In this document: in pieces, positions 1 to 13,604 of the stretch
Layout: each line of letters opens with the position of its first letter
Position numbering within the stretch: position 1 is the first letter of the stretch
Assembly (NCBI GenBank): GCA_003667245.1
Contig: RCNN01000297.1
Coordinates: 1-57,873, forward strand
DNA: 57,873 nt
From: Heterostelium multicystogenum
Lineage: Eukaryota; Evosea; Eumycetozoa; Acytosteliales; Acytosteliaceae
Direction of reading: 5' to 3'
Made by a program: the position numbers and the translations under genes
Notes under the pieces: generated by a model
Databases searched by the model: none
Told to the model about the DNA's origin: nothing
Seen by the model: only the letters and a program-made list of their open reading frames with translations

Positions 1-1
1 T

Positions 2-151
2 TCGACACCACCTATGGTAACCCATCGTTGGTTCAAGTACTGGGAGAATGGATACAATGCATACGGAGCAGATTCACTCCGTCTCGAAACTGGTCGTTAT
101 ATCTGTAGACAATTCAACTCTGTCAATACTGGAGCTAAGAAGCTTTTATAA
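2..151 (+). CDS. 3' end of an unidentified gene (partial)
   Basis: The second forward frame is open from the window edge to a TAA at 149-151 and encodes about 49 residues. It includes HRWFKYWENGYNAYGADSLR and ends in TGAKKLL. The codons look coding and differ from the AT-only sequence that follows. Another frame begins with an ATG at 48 and runs to 308, but it enters AT-rich sequence and looks like a chance frame. I do not recognise the family: the YGADSLRL piece recalls class I aminoacyl-tRNA synthetases, but the residues after it do not fit one. Most of the gene lies outside the window. Confidence 0.5.
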   Translation, partial: STPPMVTHRWFKYWENGYNAYGADSLRLETGRYICRQFNSVNTGAKKLL

Positions 152-1278
152 ATTCACAGTTTTCTTTGTACATGAATTCATGAATTTGGATGGTTCTGTT
201 TACACCACCAGCACATCAAATCACTTTGGAATCATCTTTTGTATGAGAGAACCGAAGCAGCAAAGACATAATTTCAACAGTAAACTATACAATTATAATA
301 AATACTAAACCATTTAATTTTTTATAAACCTCTTTATTTGTTTACAACATTCCATAATATTATCTTTAGTCAGAATCATGTAGATCTATAAAGTAATTTA
401 AATTAGAAGTCACTGTAGACCCACATTCCTTGGATTTAGAAGTCCCAGGAAAAGTGACTTAATACTTCAAAAAAATATACAAAACTATTTTATAAAAATA
501 TTATCTGGTGAATGAATAAGAAATTAATATTATTTACAATTTAAATGATTCATATATATCTTAATATTTACATAAGAATCGAATGATTTTTTTGGAAAAA
601 AAGTATTCCCATAGCAAAAAGTTTGACACTTCACAATTTTCATTGATATTATTTTGTTTTTTTGTATGTGTTTTAGGAATGGAATCGATCTGATCAGACA
701 TGGAATACAATTTTTGAAGAGTATATTTCTTTTTTGGTTTTTGTTCGAATACATTGTGTGTAATCTACCCACTATCTAGTAAACTTATTTAAAAATTTAA
801 TTAAAGTGTGTGTAGTGTTTTATCCACTCTATTAGATCCCCTTTTGCAGCCATTCACTTCTCATTGTTTTATTTTAATAAAAATATCACACAACACAAAC
901 AACGATTATTAATATTTACTTTTAAGTATAATAATATTATAGAGCAAAGTAAAGCAAAACAAAAACACAAACGAAAGCAATGTAAAGTAAACCCAAACAC
1001 AACAATAATAATAATAAATAATAACAATAATAACAACAACACACATACATTCATATTAATAATTAATTTACTAAATTTTATTATTAAAATTTTAATTATT
1101 TTATTTTAATAATATCACAAAAACAGAACTTTAAACTTAAATTGAGAATATTTGCAAAGGTAACATAAACAAGAAACAATAGAGTTCAAAAAAAAAAAAT
1201 AGAATAGAATAGAATAGATTTAGAATAGAATAGTTGTAGAGAAGAAGCAAAGCTAGAATTATAGGTGACAAAGGAAGA
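152..1278. other. intergenic, AT-rich
   Basis: No supported gene. The stretch holds A/T-rich sequence with AAC/AAT triplet runs around 1000-1045 and a run of A followed by AGAAT repeats near 1190-1235, just upstream of the RhoGEF gene. The short frames on both strands are low complexity (poly-Asn, poly-Leu/Ile) and are chance frames. It probably contains the terminator of the left-edge gene and the promoter of the gene at 1279. Confidence 0.6.
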
Positions 1279-4200
1279 ATGGAGTATATTCAAGAGGTGC
1301 AGCAAAACACTGCAGGACGATTGACATTGCCAATGCTTCAGCTGCTGCAACTTACTATGATGAAAATGGTGTGGAATATTATAATGACGAAAATAACATG
1401 CGCCTGAACAGCTACAACAACAACCTGTTATTACGATGATAGCACAATGCAACAGCAACAGCATACACAGCAATATTACTATGAAGAAGATTATGAGAAA
1501 TTGCAGCAACAGCAAGATGAATATTATGATAGGCAAAATGAGAGTTATGATGAGACGGATCATCAGTCTAATGCTATTGGCGAATCGGGAGTCGGCGAGG
1601 TTTGCGCCAATCAACTCGAGTAAGGAGATTAATTTTAGGCAAGAGACGGAATCAAACAATGCAATTTCTGAGAGTGTCGACGTCAGCAGTATAGGTAGTT
1701 TGCCTGAAGAAATTGTAGAAAACAGATACCCACCGTAATAAATTAGTAAAAGAAGTCATCAGCTCCGAGAGAAACTATCTAAATCATCTAAAACACTGTT
1801 ATTCAGGTATGCAAATGCAGCCACCATTGCAACAAGTTGACTAATACTAATAATATTTCCGTTTTACATGGATAATTATAGATATATTTGGAACCACTAA
1901 GAAATAATAGACCAGCAGTATTGGAGACAGAGTATATTACATCCATATTCTCGTGCTTGAGAAAATCAAAAGATTTGAGTGAGGAAGTTCTTGCTGATTT
2001 AGTGGATGTATTGGAGAGTGGCTCGGAAAATGTTGGACGACCATTCCTAGCGAGACGTGTACAGTATCAAGATTATATTCGTTATGGAAAGAATCATGGT
2101 GATGCCATAGAGTTGATTAGTAAATTAAATGAAAAGAAACCAAGTTTGTTACTTTTCTTCAACAGGTCAGAGACAGTAATAACAAAAAATTAGACTTGCC
2201 CTCTTATTTAGTAGGTGTAAACATATGCAACTTGTCAATGCATATTAACCTGTGAACGATGATTATAGATTATGCCCGTTTCAGAGAATGCCAAGAAAAA
2301 ACTATTACTACAGGATATATTGGAAAAAACAGAGCAAGATCATGTAGATTACAACGACATTAAGGATGCACTTGAGATGATTTCATCAACCACAAAGATA
2401 TTGAACGAGGAGATTAGAAAGCACGAAAATAAACTAAAGGTTCAAAAGATCCAAAATGAGCTAGTTGGTGGACCAAGAGTAAGCTAATGGCAGTTCGATA
2501 TCACTTTTATCTTTTACTAATACAAATCATGGAATAGATTATCAATGATTCACGTGTATTTGTAAGAGAAGGTTCGATGATGAAGGTTTGCAGAAAGGTT
2601 TCCAAAACCCAGATGGTTCTTTTTATTTTCAGATATTTTTATCTATACTAGTGTTGGTAGCACACCGACTACCGGTACCACAGCAGGACCTTATGTCAAC
2701 CTAAGAGATGCACCAACCTCCTATACTTTCCATCGTATGATGAATCTAAATGATATCAAGATTAAAGATCTAAAGGATAAAGAGAATCAAAAGAATGCAT
2801 TCCAAATCATCAGCTCCACCGAAAAGTCATTCACTGTCTATACGGAAACCCCAAAGGAAAAGAATAATTGGTTGGAAGATTTTTAAATTGCTATCAATTA
2901 AATTTTGGTATGTCTATTGACAATATAGAAAGTCTTTTGAACTTAATTACTAACTCGTATTTTAAACCAGTAAATGAGAATCAATCACAAAAATATCCAT
3001 GATTTAGAGTCAACTGAAGTACCAGTTTGGGTTCCAGATAAAGAGGCAAATAAATGTATGTTTTGTAATGATAGTTTCACCGTTATAAATAGAAGAGTAG
3101 GTACTGGAATCAAATTTGATTACTTAATATTAAGAAAGCTGACCAAAATCATAGCATCATTGTAGAAATTGTGGTAAAGTTGTTTGTGGATCTTGCAGTC
3201 CTGGTAAAAAGTTGCTACCTCATGTCAAGAAGCATAAGCCAGTTAGAGTTTGTCTGTTTTGTTATGATTTATTTCGATGAATGAGAAGAAGGATGACGGT
3301 TCGGCTGCACCTGCTAGTGTAAAGTCATCAGGCTCCTCACCTCAATTATTACGTTCAAACACACTTCATAAATTGTTGGATATCAATGGAAAGAAAAAAC
3401 CAGGTGATGCTCCAAAGAATAATGGCGAAGACAGCGGGTTCGAGTCATGGTCGTGGACACTCTCTTGGAGGCACACTTCGTCGTTTGAAACATCTTGCTA
3501 TAAAGCCATCAGATCAAGTCAAGACAATGAAAGAACAAGAACACCAAAGATAAGATGATTAGCGATGAAGAAAAAAATAACCTCAATCGTGCACAATCAG
3601 AACCATATTTAATTACGAAATCAAAAGTAGCACTGCCAATTGTTGGTGGCCCACCTCCCAGACTGCCCAACAGTGAGAATGGCACAAGAAGATCCAATAC
3701 CATCTCAACAAAAAATAATACGATACCACTAACACCAACCCACCAGCACCAACATCATCTCCATCTGCACCAACCCTACTAAATCGTAAATCAAGAAACG
3801 AATCCTCCGTTGTTTTAACCCCAACACCACCAGCACCAACTACAATGCCACCATACCAACACCAATCATCTCCCCAATTTACTTCACCGCAATTAGATCA
3901 GCCACAAAGCAATGGAGAAAATAGCACCTCCAGTCCAACGTCGTACGTCGAGAACATTCTCACAACCTCCACCACCTACAGCACCTCAACTCAAAGCAAT
4001 CATTGAACAACAAAAGAATCCACTTTCAACATCGGCAGGAAATGTTGGACCAGCAAAAGCTCCACTTATGAAACCACCACCTCTCAGAAAAAACACACCA
4101 CCCAAGCCAATAGTTCCAGATTTCTCAAGTGGTGCTGCTACACCCTCCACTCAGCTACCTCCAATCACACAAAGAAAGAGTGGTGAAACTACAAATCCAA

Positions 4201-4788
4201 CACATAATCCCATTCCAAATGCTCCAATAAGAAAGCTACCTATTTTAACTAAACCAACTGTTGGTGGTAGTGAGATTATAAAGCCATCAACTCCACAGGC
4301 CAATCCAAAGAGAACAAGTGGAAGTGAGATTATTGGCAGTGGTCGACCTTTACCCATACCAAATGCAAACACTGAAAACAGTGAAGTTAAAAAATCAAAC
4401 AGTGAAATTTTTGAAACCAACTCCACCATCTGTGGCTAAAAGAACTCCCTCTCAAACACCCACGGCAACATCAACAGACAGCAATTCTGAACCACAGCCA
4501 CCTGTACCACTACCACCCCGAAGAAATACATTAACCAAGCCAGTCCAGCCAGTAGTCACCCCCACAGGCAATGGACCTGTAGACCCACCTCCATCACTGA
4601 CAACAGCTCCACCTACAAGAAAGCTATCAAATGCAGCATCAACACCTACGATACTCCCGCCAAGAAAGCCAACTGTATCAGCACCTCAAACTACGTCTGT
4701 AAATCCAACAACAAACATCCCAACCACAACGGCAGCACCAAAAGTTGTTCCAACTCGAGGTCGACCTCTACCAACACCCCCAGTTTGA
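1279..4788 (+). CDS. RhoGEF-PH-FYVE protein (FGD-like Rac/Rho exchange factor)
   Basis: A multidomain exchange factor, expected to activate Rho/Rac GTPases at PI3P-rich membranes. Domains in order: a Gln/Tyr-rich N-terminus (1279-1690); a DH (RhoGEF) domain starting with KLVKEVISSERNYLNHLKHC, then YLEPLRNN, and ending near 2480 with a KLLLQDILEKTEQDH helix; a PH domain (about 2530-2885) ending in the expected Trp (KNNWLEDF); a FYVE zinc finger (about 3000-3275) with CMFCNDSF, RRHHCRNCGKVVCGSC and VCLFC; and a long Pro/Thr/Asn-rich tail with PxxP stretches such as RPLPTPPV. An intron at 3097-3154 splits the RR|HHC motif. Other introns lie near 1806-1881, 2168-2270, 2535-2640 and 2890-2970. Single-base shifts break the frame at least near 1380, 1430, 1600, 1725, 1800, 3280 and 4400. 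The start at 1279 is the first ATG of the Gln-rich reading but is uncertain. DH-PH-FYVE order matches the FGD family. Confidence 0.8.
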
Positions 4789-4969
4789 AGATTTCGAAAT
4801 CTACATCCATCTAAATTTTTCTTTGTCTTAACAAAACAAAAGAGAATACTTGACATCCAATATTTATTATAAACATTGTATTTTAAACAAAAATAACAAA
4901 CTGCACTAGTCTATTCATATCTATGATCTATTAATATTATTTTAGTATTTACATTTATTTCATCATAGT

Positions 4970-5736
4970 CTAACCAATGATGGTGTTTAATACAAAGTTT
5001 TCAACAAAAGGTATAGATTCTGTCGGTAGCACTGATGCAGGGAATCTTAAATGTTTGAAAATACCATCAGTCAACAATTAATTGGTACATAGGTTGAATC
5101 CATCAGCTGTGCTGAACTGAACTGCTACTTACAATGCAACTAAAATAAACTTTTCTAAAACCGATATAATAATACCTCCACCAACATTTAAATTTGTATT
5201 TACTCCATAATATGATCTTTCTTTGACAGTTGTAATCACATCTATTAACAACCATGGGATATGTTAGTTCAAAGACTCGATGAGTATCTTTCTATGCTTG
5301 AAGCAGATTTTGAATCTTACACTTTGTCCCAGAGACACTGACGAGCTCTAAATGTAAATTATCTTTAGCAATAGCATCGCATATCTGTATTGTTTCATTA
5401 AACTTTATCAGCAATCCCTTCTGTGATAATCTAGAAGTAAACAATCAGGTTAGCTTCAAACATTTCTTCATTAATATGTATGTTATAATATTACAATGTA
5501 TTCTTTAACTTTGGACCTGGTATCTTTGATATAAGAGCTGCAGATATGATGGTCTTGCCAACAAGCTGATTAACGTATTTCTCATACTTTGCCTCAGGCT
5601 TATACGACGGTGGCAATATAATTGGTACAGATATCGTTGATAGCTGTTCTATAAGACCAACATTCGGATTTGGAGTGTTGCTGCTGCTACTATTGACGGT
5701 TACCGTTGATCTTCTCTTTCTTTCGCTCATACTCAA
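4970..5736 (-). CDS. small unidentified protein, about 190 residues, two introns
   Basis: Starts MSMSERKRRSTVTVNSSSS at 5736. A first exon of 81 codons ends in KIPGPKLKNT. An intron lies at about 5433-5497. A second exon carries KGLLIKFNETIQICDAIAKD and HRVFELTYP, interrupted by a TAG at 5292-5294 and a shift near 5260, then VITTVKERSYYGVNTNLNVG. A second intron (about 5050-5140) leads to a last exon, FPASVLPTESIPFVENFVLN, ending at a TAG at 4970-4972. The protein-like composition on both sides of the in-frame TAG makes base errors likelier than a real stop; if the TAG is real, the protein is about 125 residues. I do not recognise the family. It is convergent with the RhoGEF gene, with 181 bases between the stops. 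Confidence 0.5.
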
Positions 5737-6711
5737 CCAAACTATCTATAAAATACTATCTAAACTTTGATTACAACTTGTCTTCTTAATCAATAGTAGT
5801 TTGTGTTGATGCCAAAGTTATATTAAAAATTTTTGAATCTTTCAAATGAACTGATAACCTCAAGATTTCTTTTAAGAGAAAGACAGATTTGGAAAAATGA
5901 TGATGGCATTTGCACCTCCTAACAAAGAGCTACAAGTACAACAACAACAATTCATTCATTCATTAATAATTCATTAATAATTCATTAATTACAATTTAGA
6001 TTGTACACTATACTGATCTACTTATGATAATAACAAGATAATAAGTAAAAGTATGTTTGTTCAAAACACAAGACCCGACCTGCTAGATCCAATCTATATT
6101 TCTTCACGAAATACAAGAGGTTGGTTGGTTGGATAATTGATTGGTTCATGTTTGGTTCATCAAAAAAATCAAATTTTAGTATTTGTATGATGTGAATCAA
6201 CACCAATGCACCAATGTCCAACAAAAAAAAAATTGGTGTGAGATATGTGATGGCTGCACCAATCACACCCAATGAGATAGACAAAACAACACACTAGTGA
6301 GATGAATAATAAAAAAAAACAGATATACATTTTTAAAATAGGTTCAGACCCACTATCACCAACAAAGAGGTACCTTTTTTTAACTTTCAATCAAATGGAG
6401 TCCTCTTCACACTTGATTAGTCAGTTAGTATTTTGAAGGATACCAACACACCACCAATTATTATTATTATTATTAATATTGAAGAAAAAAAATAATATTA
6501 AAAATATTAATAATACATTATTAATAAATCGATATATCAAGTAGAATTGTGATCAGCCATCTTTAGCCTTGTTAGTATTTAGTAGTACATCAAGACACAC
6601 TACTTAGTTATAACAGGCAGCTCTAGCTGTAACTTTCATTCTTTGATTGTTGTTGTTGTTGTTGTTGTTGGAAACCTCCATTAAGAGCAAGGTACTTTAC
6701 ACTCAATCATC
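5737..6711. other. intergenic, divergent promoter region
   Basis: This lies between the minus-strand gene ending upstream and the plus-strand gene at 6712, so it should hold both promoters. Visible are ATTCATTAATA repeats near 5950-5990, an ATT triplet run near 6458-6480 and a TTG triplet run at about 6646-6671, immediately before the next gene. Minus-strand frames at 6018-6390 are hydrophobic and AT-driven and I do not accept them as genes. Confidence 0.55.
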
Positions 6712-9622
6712 ATGATAAATAGTAGATTCTTCCTAAGGCTGTTGCTCTATATATATTGGTGTAGTTGTTTTGGTCATTTATCTCTATCGTCAGCATCGTC
6801 TTTCGAAAATATAGATCTAAAAAATGGAACTGTCTATTTCAAATTCAACGATGATGGATCACAGGTAAATGCCAGCTACTGTGACTTCAGTGGAAATATT
6901 ATAGCTAGCGAAATAAAAACAGTCTCAACAACTCAACTATACCTACTTTGGCGCCGAGCTAAAGCCAATCGAATCAATTACACCTTTACTATTTGAACAG
7001 CATCATCAATCTTCACCCATCAACCTCTACATCCAATCCATCCAATATCATCAATCGACAGTAGTTTTCACAACACCCTCCACATTTACAATGCACTCGG
7101 ATTTACAATCTTTTTTAAATTCAACACTAATCATTTGTGAGTATCTACTTCCATCAATCAATCGACTCAACTTTGAATTCATTACTAACTCTCAAATTTC
7201 ACCCCACCTACCACCACTCACACAACAGTTGACAATTCCAAAGTTATTTTAAAATCACCTATTATATCTAATAGTTCCATATTCAATATTCAATCATCGC
7301 AATTATCAGTTGATAATAGTCTTTCTTTAAAAGTAAGTGATATCAAAATCTAGATTTAGTAAATGATCAATTTAGTTGCATCAAGAAAGAGTCCATTAAT
7401 ATTGTTTTTTTTATATATCTAGTCAAACTCAATTCTCAATGTTACAAATAGTATTTTGACTGCTGATAGTATATCGATTACAGCCAGTGATTTTAATGTA
7501 AATAATTCGACACTCTTCTTTGACATTCTAATGGAATCATCACCACCTACTGCACTTTTAAATAACAAAAGTATCTCTACGCCCTCCAAAGCCACTTGGT
7601 CAAATGTTACAGTTGGAGCTGATTTAAACTATCGACTTTCCAGTTCGCAACACACCATTTCCAACTCGATTTTTCTAGGCTCAGTTAATATAATGGTAGA
7701 AGACATCAATGGAACAACTTGGCAAAATAATATAACCTCTCTAAATATATCAGATTCGACTTTTCATGATAAGATAACTTTCACATCCAACTACTCGGTT
7801 ATTACATTAACCAACATTTTATTTACTCTACCTGTACAATTTATTGTAAGTAGTTCTACTTTCATTTGAAAAGTAATATAAACTAATTAAATAATTATCT
7901 CTATAGGTTAATCACGCATCATATGTACAATTAACAAATGTAACTGCTATTCTATTAACCAATAATGATAATGATGGAATAATGGACATTGATGTTTCAC
8001 AATCAAACATAACAATATCTGACAATGTTTTTTGCATCAAGGTTTTCATACTCTAAATAGCTACTTGCTACTAGAGAATCTGTTTCAATCAAAACATTTC
8101 CGGAATTGAATCCAAATCATCATTTATACTAATCAAAGGATGTACCAATACTGTAATTCAAAACTTCAATGCAGATGTAATGTATAAATGTTTTAGTTGT
8201 TTTATACCAAATTTACTAATATCAGAATCAGCCAAAAGGTTCAACTGTAATTCGAAAACTCCTCAGTGTCAATTTTAGAATTCTACAGTCAAGGAGCACT
8301 TCAACTTGAAATACTAGACTCTTCGGTTTCAATCGACAAATGGACCTATATTAACTCACCAATATCAAATATCATAATCAAGAACTCCACAGCTTCCTTC
8401 AGTAGATTCTCCACCCTGCAGTTTATAGGCAACAAATTCTATGCAGAGCTAAACCAGTCTTCGATTTATCTATACGATCTACTACTGATTGATGGTAGAC
8501 CAATCCAATTCTACATGGTCAGTAACAGCAAATTCTTCATAGAAAACTCAACAGATTTGGGAAATGCCGACATTACCATAACTGGTGCAAGCTATTCCAA
8601 TAGCTTCAAAACAGTAGGTTTTGAATTTTTCAGGAACTTTAAACGAGAAAATAACTAACAGCTATTACTAGACTAATTTTTATATGTCTAAGATAACTCT
8701 CAACGGACTTATCAATATAACAAAAACCACTTAAATTCTATTACTCAAACCTTTACCTTAGTAACGATTATAATGGTATATCAAATGACTGTAAACTAAT
8801 TGGACAACCTATTAAGCTGGAAAATTCAAAGCTGTATCCCATGTGTAAAACACTTACAGGAATCAATTCGCTCCAACTTATCAAGTCTACTGTTTATATC
8901 AATGAATTTCTCCAAGTTAAAAACACCATTTGAAACAGATATTTATTCAAGCTTGTCTTCACCTATGACTCAGTTTACAACTCCAGCTATGGTAAATAAC
9001 AATAAGAATTAAATGAAAAGCAGCTATTACTAACTTACTTTCATTGTAGCTGAATTTTTTGAAAATAACATATATAGAATTCAAAGCTTCGATTATACTA
9101 TACTATAACTTTACCTCTATTAGCAGTGGCCTCATTGTTCCACTTGTCAAATTTCACCAGGATCCTAGTGGTAGTGATCCTACTGCAACTTTAAATATTT
9201 CAAATCAAGTTACATTCATCTCATACAATAACAAATCGGTTCCAGGACAAAATGTCTCTGTTTTCTATGCAGAATGCTACTACAAATCACCATATATTTT
9301 TGCTAGATTTAGAGTTGAGGAGAATCCGACATCTCCCGCACCAACCCCAACACCAATCCCTACTGAAAATGGACATACTGGAAGTTCAAAATCAATACTA
9401 GTGTTATCAGTTGTAGGGTCAATACTTGCATTGGCATTGGTCATTACAGCAATAGCGTCTGTCAAACTTCTTCAAAACAAACGATCAAAGTCGGCAGAAG
9501 CCATTAAAATTTCGGACAACGAAGAGAAAATATATCAAGGAAAAAGGCAAATGGATTGGAATGTTGTCACCTCATACCAAGGCAATTGTTCCCAAGCATC
9601 CATCCATCGACATTTAAATTAA
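6712..9622 (+). CDS. large secreted/surface protein with one membrane segment, beta-helix-like repeats
   Basis: Type I membrane protein. It starts MINSRFFLRLLLYIYW, a signal peptide of about 30 residues. The long extracellular part is full of Asn, Ser and Thr in short alternating strands (ISNSSIFNIQSS, NISDSTFHDKITF, VTNSILTADSIS), the look of a right-handed parallel beta-helix with many N-glycosylation sequons. Near the end is a Pro/Thr linker (PTSPAPTPTPIPTEN), a membrane helix ILVLSVVGSILALALVITAI, and a cytoplasmic tail of about 50 residues. Introns are visible near 7136-7228, 7333-7424 and 7850-7907, and others are likely between 8040 and 9058. Frame shifts occur near 6994, 8050 and 8650. 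Likely role is a cell-surface adhesion or recognition protein, inferred from architecture only. It is convergent with the Arf gene, with 58 bases between the stops. Confidence 0.65.
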
Positions 9623-9680
9623 ATTTACAATTCTATTTATTTTAACAAATAACTATTATATTATTTGAACTGCTATTATT

Positions 9681-10291
<611 letters not shown>

Positions 10292-11973
10292 TTTATGATA
10301 TTATATTAGAGTATATATATATATATATTAAATTTAGTAAATTAATTTGATTTATATTTGTATTTAGATATTTAGTATTAATTTTTATTTGATACATTTC
10401 AAAATATCAATTTCCAGTCGATTATATAGTTTTCTCAAATAACATTAGTGATTCATAAGTTGCAAATATTCTTGAAAAAATGCAACTCTAATTTCACTAT
10501 CTGTTTTATTGCAATGTCGATGAACCAGTACATCACCAAAATCAACTTGGTTGCCTATTTTTAAAAACCACGTTGTCAAATGAAATGTGTTAAATTTAAA
10601 AAAATGAGAAATTATTTGTAACTCGATTGTGAAAAACAATTCAAAGTAAAACAAAGACCCCTTTCTATTCAGTATCAAAGGATAGATCATATAATCATAC
10701 GCTAAATGGTTAACTTTGTTTAAATAAACTACTATTTGTTGATAAAGTTACAATTTCAATAATAAAACCTTACTTACTAGTTCTTAAATAGTAATGAACT
10801 ACAGAAGCGACTCATCCTGAATCACTTCAAAATATAATATATGTTTAAAATGTAGACCAGTTTAAGAAGTTAATGATGTGTCATCTTTAAAAGGTAGGTT
10901 CGTCTGGGATAAATGAATGAATACAACCTTTAGACAAACACAGTTAATTGTTCATCGTTTCAATCTCTTGTATTAATTCTCTTTTGAATTATTTAACTTT
11001 GCGTCTTCGCAAATACTTATGATTCAACAACGATACTGGTTCTGCTTATAGTATAATCAAAAAACCTCCTGTGTATTAAAAACATTTTTATTTGAAAAAA
11101 AAACTACAATCAATGGTTGTGGAAAAACCCTTTTGACTCAATCGTTGCTTTTGAATAAATTTCCATCAAATTTGTTTACACTGGGCAACTTTGCCAGTGT
11201 TTTTTCAAAAAAAACAAACTTTTGTACAGCGTGGGATCAAGCGATCGTAAAAAACAAACCAAAACCCAGGTCAAAATAGAAAGTTGCAAATTTTAAACAA
11301 TGTCAATTTAATAAATTATTAAAATGGGAATGTTAATAAGGCTTCTATTGAAACAAAACTACATCAATCCAATTCATTTATTTCTGACAATCAATCAGCA
11401 ATTTTCAATAGAATTCTAAAAAGTTAGTTCTGTCTGATACCGATATTTTCCACAATATTATTTCACCCATAAAATAGAACACTACTTAAATATCTAATCG
11501 TTGTTAATTATATAATTATACATACACAGCAATACTCAGTTAAGAGCTATTTAAATAATAAGTAGAACTGTCAAATAATAATATCATATAAATTATATAA
11601 TAGAATTTGAGTACAAGTTTTCTTGATCTTTTTGGAAGCATTCATTTCATTCTAAAGCAACATAATTCGAATTGAAAATTCTTCCGATCAAAATAAATTC
11701 CAACACCAAATAAACAAACATAACAACCACTACACACATCAATCTATTTCCCAAATTTAATTTGCAGTCACTATTCAATTTTTACATTAAAAATTATATA
11801 GGCGATATTAATAGATTTTCTACATTTTTCATTTCCAAAACTAAAATCTACAACTACAGCTTTGCATTTTCTATATTATTATTATTTGTTTGACTGTGTG
11901 TCTATACATACCTTATTATATTATATCTATATAAAAACTAATCATTCAGAGGGCTGCTATTTGAAGTAATTGA
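10292..11973. other. intergenic, about 1.7 kb
   Basis: Divergent spacer between the Arf gene (-) and the transporter (+). No gene is supported. A minus frame at 10445-10690 is Phe/Leu/Ile-rich and has no recognisable domain. Two small perfect hairpins are visible (stem ACACTGG/CCAGTGT near 11178-11205; stem TTTGCG/CGCAAA around 10998-11013). A DUSE-like element ACCCATAA is at 11466-11473 and is treated separately. Confidence 0.5.
11466..11473 (+). promoter_or_regulatory. DUSE-like element (weak candidate)
   Basis: The octamer ACCCATAA matches the dictyostelid upstream sequence element that sits roughly 60 bases before many small non-coding RNA genes. About 55 bases downstream (11526-11533) is CACAGCAA, resembling the end of the conserved 11-base motif of dictyostelid class I RNAs. 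The short match in AT-rich DNA could be chance. Confidence 0.2.
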
Positions 11974-13604
11974 ATGTCGCCAACCGCCTATCAGAAAACT
12001 CCATGATGGAGCCGATGAAAGAAGCAATAGATTGTCGTATGGAACACTGGTCTCTGACAAATCCCAGCCTTTTTACAGCGACTCACCACCCAAATTCTAC
12101 TTCCCAAGGAGATTTTTCATGTTGATTCTTGGTAATCTTGGTCTTACCATATGCTATCTACTTAGAGTCAATGTATCTGTAGCAATTATTCCAATGTCAA
12201 CCGTATGTATTTGAACCTGGAATGTTCATCGTCCCACCAATCATGTCATTAATATTTAAATTTGAAACTAGGAATATGATTGGCCAAATAGTTTCAAGGG
12301 TGTAGTTTTATCAGCATTTTTCATGGGATATCTAGTTATGCAAATGCCAGCAACCTTTCTGTGTAACCGATTCGGTGGAAAGCGTGTATTTTTAGTGGGA
12401 GTTACCATATCTATTATTTGTACCATTTTTGTGCCACTCGCTGCCGAAAAACAGGGCAGCAATGATTATATGTAGAGTCCTGACCGGTGTGACACAGGTA
12501 TCGCATTCCCAACAATGAATTGGTTGATCAAGAGATGGTTCCCTGCCACACAAAGAAGTGCTTCCGCAGCTTTAATTTGGTCAGGTGTTTATCTGGTACC
12601 ATCTTGGGTGATGTATGTATAACAAAATCATTTAACAACATACATTGTCTAATAGATTTGATTTAGATGGCTACTCCAAACATTATTCATGCTTACAACT
12701 GGCAATTGAGTTTCTATTTATTCTCTGGCTTAGGATTTTTATGGTCATTCCTTTGGTTGATTTTTAATTAAAGATGAACCAAGAAATGTCTGGGGAATTC
12801 ATCCATCTGAGGTTGCTCTCATTAATCAAGATAATGAACCTGAAAAAACAATCTTTACTCGTCAACAATCCCTCCTACAGCACAATCAAAGGAGGGAAGA
12901 AGAGTTGGGATTCTTTGAGGTGTGCAAATATCTCTTCAGAGACAGTGGTATCTACGCCATTCTCTTGTATAATCTTACAACTTCATGGGGATATTATTTA
13001 TTACTTATGTGGTATCCAACGTACGTATTACCTAGTGAATTAACTCACCAATATATATATATAATTAGCTAACAATTGTTTTTAACAAACTGATAGATGG
13101 TTGGACAATGAAATTAAATTGAGTGTTGGTAATGAAATGGCTTTCTTCACTGCACTTCCATATATTGTTGCCTTTTTTATTTCCAATATAAGTGGAAATA
13201 TTTCTGACCGTTTGCTCAAGATGGGATACAGAAAGATCATCCTCAGAAAGTTTTTCGGTGTAATGAGTACTTTAATTCCTGGTGTCGGATTGATTCTCAT
13301 CAATTGGGTACCTATGGTCAAGCAACTCAAGCTATTCATCATGACCATATCAATTTCCGCAACTGGTTACTCGTCGGTCAGTTCCCAGATTGCAACCATC
13401 GATTTTATCTCCAGACAATGCAGTTATTGTTATGGGTGTCGCAAACTTTGTGGTACCATTCCAGGTGTACTCGGACCACTTTGCGCAGGTATTCTTTTGG
13501 CCAAATTCGGTAGTTGGATCTATATCTTCCTGATATGTTCGATCTGCTATTTCTTTGCCATGATTGTTTGGGTAATCTTTGCCAAATCAGACAAAGTCAT
13601 TTAA
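11974..13604 (+). CDS. MFS anion transporter, SLC17 (sialin/phosphate/vesicular anion) type
   Basis: Proton- or sodium-coupled organic anion/phosphate transporter of an internal or plasma membrane. It starts MSPTAYQK. Helix 1 carries the SLC17 signature LLRVNVSVAIIPM, and the helix 2-3 loop has CNRFGGKRVFLVG. Then comes GIAFPTMNWLIKRWFP, the region of the family's long helix 4-5 segment, followed by a central hydrophilic loop (KDEPRNVWGIHPSE reading). The C-terminal half has GNISDRLLKMGYRK, the second copy of the MFS loop motif, and ends FAMIVWVIFAKSDKVI. Introns lie near 12203-12271, 12612-12667 and 13022-13096. Frame shifts occur near 12005, 12470, 12500, 12770 and 13430. The full reading of about 480 residues matches the family. 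The substrate cannot be told from sequence. Confidence 0.85.

Noticed and set aside
864..1109. Opposite-strand frames of poly-Asn and poly-Leu
   Set aside because: Low-complexity AT/AAC repeat without protein-like composition.
6018..6390. Two overlapping hydrophobic minus-strand frames
   Set aside because: AT-driven composition, no domain, located in a divergent promoter region.
10445..10690. Minus-strand frame of 81 codons
   Set aside because: Phe/Leu/Ile/His content expected from random AT-rich DNA; no family or splice support.
10998..11205. Two small hairpins (TTTGCG-CGCAAA and ACACTGG-CCAGTGT) as RNA genes
   Set aside because: Stems of 6-7 pairs are expected by chance in 1.7 kb; no tRNA, snoRNA or snRNA boxes accompany them.
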